Below, piece after piece: positions 25,102-27,192 of a stretch of 27,192 nt of DNA. The translations under genes were made by a program, and so were the position numbers. The DNA is taken from assembly GCA_023451115.1 (NCBI GenBank), contig JAEXFV010000092.1, positions 1 to 27,192 of the forward strand, in the 5' to 3' direction. This DNA is from Bacillota bacterium. Lineage in GTDB: Bacteria; Bacillota; Clostridia; Christensenellales; CAG-138. Every line of letters starts with the position of its first letter. Positions within the stretch are counted from its first letter, which is position 1. Below the pieces are notes generated by a model that made no database searches, had not been told where the DNA came from, and saw only the letters and a list, made by a program, of their open reading frames with translations.

Positions 25102-25119
25102 AATAAGGAATATGCGATT

Positions 25120-25263
25120 TTATTTATCCTGCTTCTTGCAGCTCTGGTTTGCTACGGTGCAGCTGGTTTTGCAAGCGGACTGGCAGCTTGCCTGACATTC
25201 GCCGCAGCCAGTATTGGCGCCGGCCTTAATGCAAGGGGTTTGAACGGTTTTTACGTGCTTCAT
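25120..25263 (-). CDS. scfA: SCIFF ranthipeptide precursor
   Basis: A 47-residue peptide starting MKHVKTVQTPC and ending KKQDK. It contains the conserved SCIFF core: GCGECQASCQ near 19-28, then SACKTSCTVANQSC at 29-42. Cysteines are at 11, 20, 23, 27, 31, 35 and 42, seven rather than the usual six; C11, in the leader part, is the extra one. By analogy with CteA, C31 should be joined to T36 by the maturase (the C-x4-T spacing is kept). GGAGG is 7 bases before the ATG. The peptide is encoded just ahead of its maturase scfB, downstream of its own candidate promoter. SCIFF peptides are almost universal in Clostridia. A signalling role has been proposed for some ranthipeptides; the function here is unknown. 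No dedicated protease or transporter is adjacent. Confidence 0.95.
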   Translation of the reverse strand: MKHVKTVQTPCIKAGANTGCGECQASCQSACKTSCTVANQSCKKQDK

Positions 25264-25299
25264 GATCATTCCTCCGATAAAAATTCACTGTTAGATGAT

Positions 25300-25329
25300 A
25301 TTATACAACACATCATGGATATGGGGCAA
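25300..25329 (-). promoter_or_regulatory. Candidate promoter for scfA
   Basis: Minus-strand TTGCCC (25329-25324), 18 bases, perfect TATAAT (25305-25300). Predicted start near 25293, about 30 bases before the scfA ATG. It lies only a few bases after the ackA stop codon, so scfA-scfB can be expressed apart from pta-ackA; I see no strong terminator after ackA. Confidence 0.55.
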
Positions 25330-25333
25330 TGGC

Positions 25334-26539
25334 TTATTTCCCCAAAGCGATGCGCACAGTATCCCGCGCAATCATCATTTCCTCATCCGTGGGAATGACA
25401 AATACCTTTACGCGGCTGCCGGGCTTAGAAATCTCCACTTCTTCACCCCGTGGGCAAGTTTGGTTGTAATCAAAGTCTACGTCTACGCCAAGATACTCCA
25501 TATCCTTCAGGATGCGCGCACGCATATCCCTGTCGTTTTCTCCAATACCAGCCGTAAACACGATAGCATCCACACCGTTCATTGCGGCCGCATATGCACC
25601 AATATAGCGTTTTACTTTATAAGCGAAGGTATCCAGCGCAGCTTCTGCCCTTTCGTTGCCCTGGGCCGCGGCTGCCCCTAAGTCACGGAAATCGGAAGAT
25701 ACCCCCGAGATGCCCTGTACACCGCTCTTCTTATTCATATATGCGTTGACTTCTGCAGTGGACCAGCCATTTTTATCCATCAAATAGGTCACAATTGCCG
25801 GATCCATATCGCCGCAGCGCGTGCCCATGGGTACGCCTTCCAATGGGGTAAATCCCATGGAGGTGTCTACAGACTTACCGCCCTGTACAGCTGTGATGCT
25901 GGAGCCGTTACCCAAATGGCAGGTAATTACCTTGGTTTCTTCTACAGGCTTATCTAATTTTGCAATTGCCCGCTGGGACACATACAGATGGGACGTACCA
26001 TGGAACCCATAGCGTCGAATCATCCATTCTGTATACGCTTCATAAGGGAGGCCGTACAAAAAGGCCTTTTTCGGCATGGTTTGATGGAATGCCGTATCAA
26101 ACACACCAACCATGGGCGTATCCTTCATAATTGCCTTGCAAGCGCGGATGCCCATTAAATTGGCGGGATTGTGCAGTGGCGCCAGCGGTGTAAGTTCTTC
26201 CACCGTAGCCAACATTTCGTCATCAATCAGGGCTGAACCGGTAAATTTCTCACCGCCATGCACCAGACGATGCCCCACAGCTGCTATCTCATCCATGCTC
26301 TTGAGCACACCAATTTCGGGATCTACCAAAGCATCCAACACCATCTGGATCGCATCGGTATGATCCTTCATATCTTTTTTAAACTCACGAGCGTCTTTGC
26401 CAGCGGGTTTATACGTAAGCATAGAGCCTGGGATGCCAATACGTTCGCAAAGGCCTTTTGCCACCACGCTCTCATTGGTCATATCAATAAGCTGATATTT
26501 TAGAGAGCTGCTGCCTGCATTTACAACTAAAACCTTCAT
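25334..26539 (-). CDS. ackA: Acetate kinase
   Basis: 401 residues, the standard length. Family landmarks are present in order: VVNAGSSSLKYQL at the N terminus, GHRLVHGGEKF, FDTAFHQTMP, the phosphate-binding CHLGNGSSI, TRCGDMDP and FTAGIGEND. It converts acetyl phosphate and ADP to acetate and ATP, the energy-yielding last step of acetate fermentation, and runs in reverse for acetate use. GGGAGG lies 6 bases before the ATG. It starts 19 bases after the stop of pta, so the two form the usual pta-ackA operon. No terminator is evident before the scfA promoter. Confidence 0.97.
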   Translation of the reverse strand: MKVLVVNAGSSSLKYQLIDMTNESVVAKGLCERIGIPGSMLTYKPAGKDAREFKKDMKDHTDAIQMVLDALVDPEIGVLKSMDEIAAVGHRLVHGGEKFTGSALIDDEMLATVEELTPLAPLHNPANLMGIRACKAIMKDTPMVGVFDTAFHQTMPKKAFLYGLPYEAYTEWMIRRYGFHGTSHLYVSQRAIAKLDKPVEETKVITCHLGNGSSITAVQGGKSVDTSMGFTPLEGVPMGTRCGDMDPAIVTYLMDKNGWSTAEVNAYMNKKSGVQGISGVSSDFRDLGAAAAQGNERAEAALDTFAYKVKRYIGAYAAAMNGVDAIVFTAGIGENDRDMRARILKDMEYLGVDVDFDYNQTCPRGEEVEISKPGSRVKVFVIPTDEEMMIARDTVRIALGK

Positions 26540-26558
26540 GTTAATCCTCCCTTAACGT

Positions 26559-27192
26559 TTACATTTCCTGGGCTTGTACAGCGGTAATGGCAACAACGCT
26601 CACAATGTCGTCCACCGAGCAACCGCGGGACAAATCATTGATGGGTTTTGCAAAACCTTGGCAAACCGGGCCAATTGCCTCAGCCCCGGCCAAACGCTGC
26701 ACCAGCTTATAACCAATGTTACCCGCCTGCAGGTCGGGGAATACCAAAATGTTTGCTTTGCCCGCCACAGGGCTTCCGGGGGATTTCAGCTGGCCAACTT
26801 TTTCTACCAGCGCAGCATCCGCCTGAAGTTCTCCATCCACATTAAGATCCGGAGCCATTTCTTTTACCAGAGCGGTAGCGTTGGAAACCTTATCCACCAA
26901 TTCATGTTTCGCGCTGCCCTTTGTTGAGAAGGAGAGCATCGCAACTCTGGGATCAATGCCGCAAAGCGCTTTTCCGGTAGCTGCAGTTGAAATGGCAATT
27001 GCTGCCAACTGCTCAGAGGTCGGATTTGGGTTAACTGCACAGTCTGCAAACAATAAAATCCCGTTATCGCCATACGCTTTATTGGGAACTTCCATCACGA
27101 AGCAACTGGATACCACTGAAATGCCTTTTGCCATCTTTACGATTTGCAGGCCAGGACGCAGCGTATCTCCAGTGGTGCATAGAGCACCTGCA
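26559..27192 (-). CDS. pta: Phosphate acetyltransferase, C-terminal part (5' end outside window)
   Basis: 210 codons and the stop are visible; the frame stays open through the right edge, so the N-terminal third or more is missing and the internal ATG at 27134 is not the start. The visible part matches the Pta_AcetylTrans fold: TGDTLRPGLQIVK, SVVSSCFVM, FADCAVNPNPT, FSTKGSAKHE, NILVFPDLQAGNIGYK and GPVCQGFAKPINDLSRGC. It transfers acetyl from acetyl-CoA to phosphate, giving acetyl phosphate for AckA. Family proteins are usually about 330 residues in their short form. It is the first visible gene of the pta-ackA pair; its promoter lies outside the window. Confidence 0.96.
   Translation of the reverse strand, partial: AGALCTTGDTLRPGLQIVKMAKGISVVSSCFVMEVPNKAYGDNGILLFADCAVNPNPTSEQLAAIAISTAATGKALCGIDPRVAMLSFSTKGSAKHELVDKVSNATALVKEMAPDLNVDGELQADAALVEKVGQLKSPGSPVAGKANILVFPDLQAGNIGYKLVQRLAGAEAIGPVCQGFAKPINDLSRGCSVDDIVSVVAITAVQAQEM

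Noticed and set aside
1..27192. CRISPR array, insertion sequence, prophage, tRNA or rRNA
   Set aside because: I saw no regularly spaced direct repeats, transposase or integrase motifs, or tRNA-like cloverleaf sequences on either strand; a computed scan was not possible.

Overview
The window looks like a chromosomal segment of an anaerobic, Gram-positive Bacillota of class Clostridia. The evidence is a SCIFF ranthipeptide precursor with its radical-SAM/SPASM maturase, oxygen-independent HemZ, a T-box leader on valS, a VanW-family protein, a bifunctional Rel with the RFKD signature, strong AGGAGG-type ribosome sites, and a Pta-AckA acetate pathway. Base composition looks even throughout. I see no IS element, prophage gene, CRISPR array, tRNA or rRNA, so this reads mainly as core genome with a small accessory patch at the left.

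Left part (1-10.4 kb), short units in mixed orientation: the 3' end of a biotin-protein ligase gene (+); a flavodoxin/ferredoxin EFR1-type protein (-); an HpcH/HpaI-type aldolase (+) converging on a short-chain dehydrogenase (-); glutamine-dependent NAD+ synthetase (-) divergent from a VanW-family cell-envelope protein (+); a GntR/FCD regulator (-) with an AT-rich interrupted palindrome over its promoter; and a class A penicillin-binding protein (-). Strong hairpin terminators separate most of these units.

Middle part (10.4-23.5 kb), all on the minus strand. In transcription order this is secD-secF-recJ-apt-relA-dtd-MBL hydrolase-hemZ, with gaps mostly under 20 bases or overlapping ends, so it is probably one long housekeeping operon broken by partial terminator hairpins after secF and after apt. 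It joins protein export, DNA repair, purine salvage and stringent response, tRNA proofreading and haem metabolism. valS follows with its own consensus promoter and a valine T-box riboswitch; the -35 box begins within the hemZ stop codon.

Right part (23.5-27.2 kb), also minus strand: pta (cut by the window edge)-ackA, then scfA (a 47-residue, Cys-rich SCIFF precursor) and scfB (its radical SAM maturase), leading into secD. The scfA-scfB gap holds a GC-rich hairpin. The scfB-secD gap holds a candidate promoter and a structured leader with mutually exclusive stems.

Several starts were moved to internal codons because of ribosome-site spacing: nadE, valS, relA, recJ and secD. The most distinctive system is the SCIFF peptide locus next to secDF. 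It belongs to a known family, but it has a seventh cysteine and leader structures worth checking. I found no clearly unprecedented multi-gene system.
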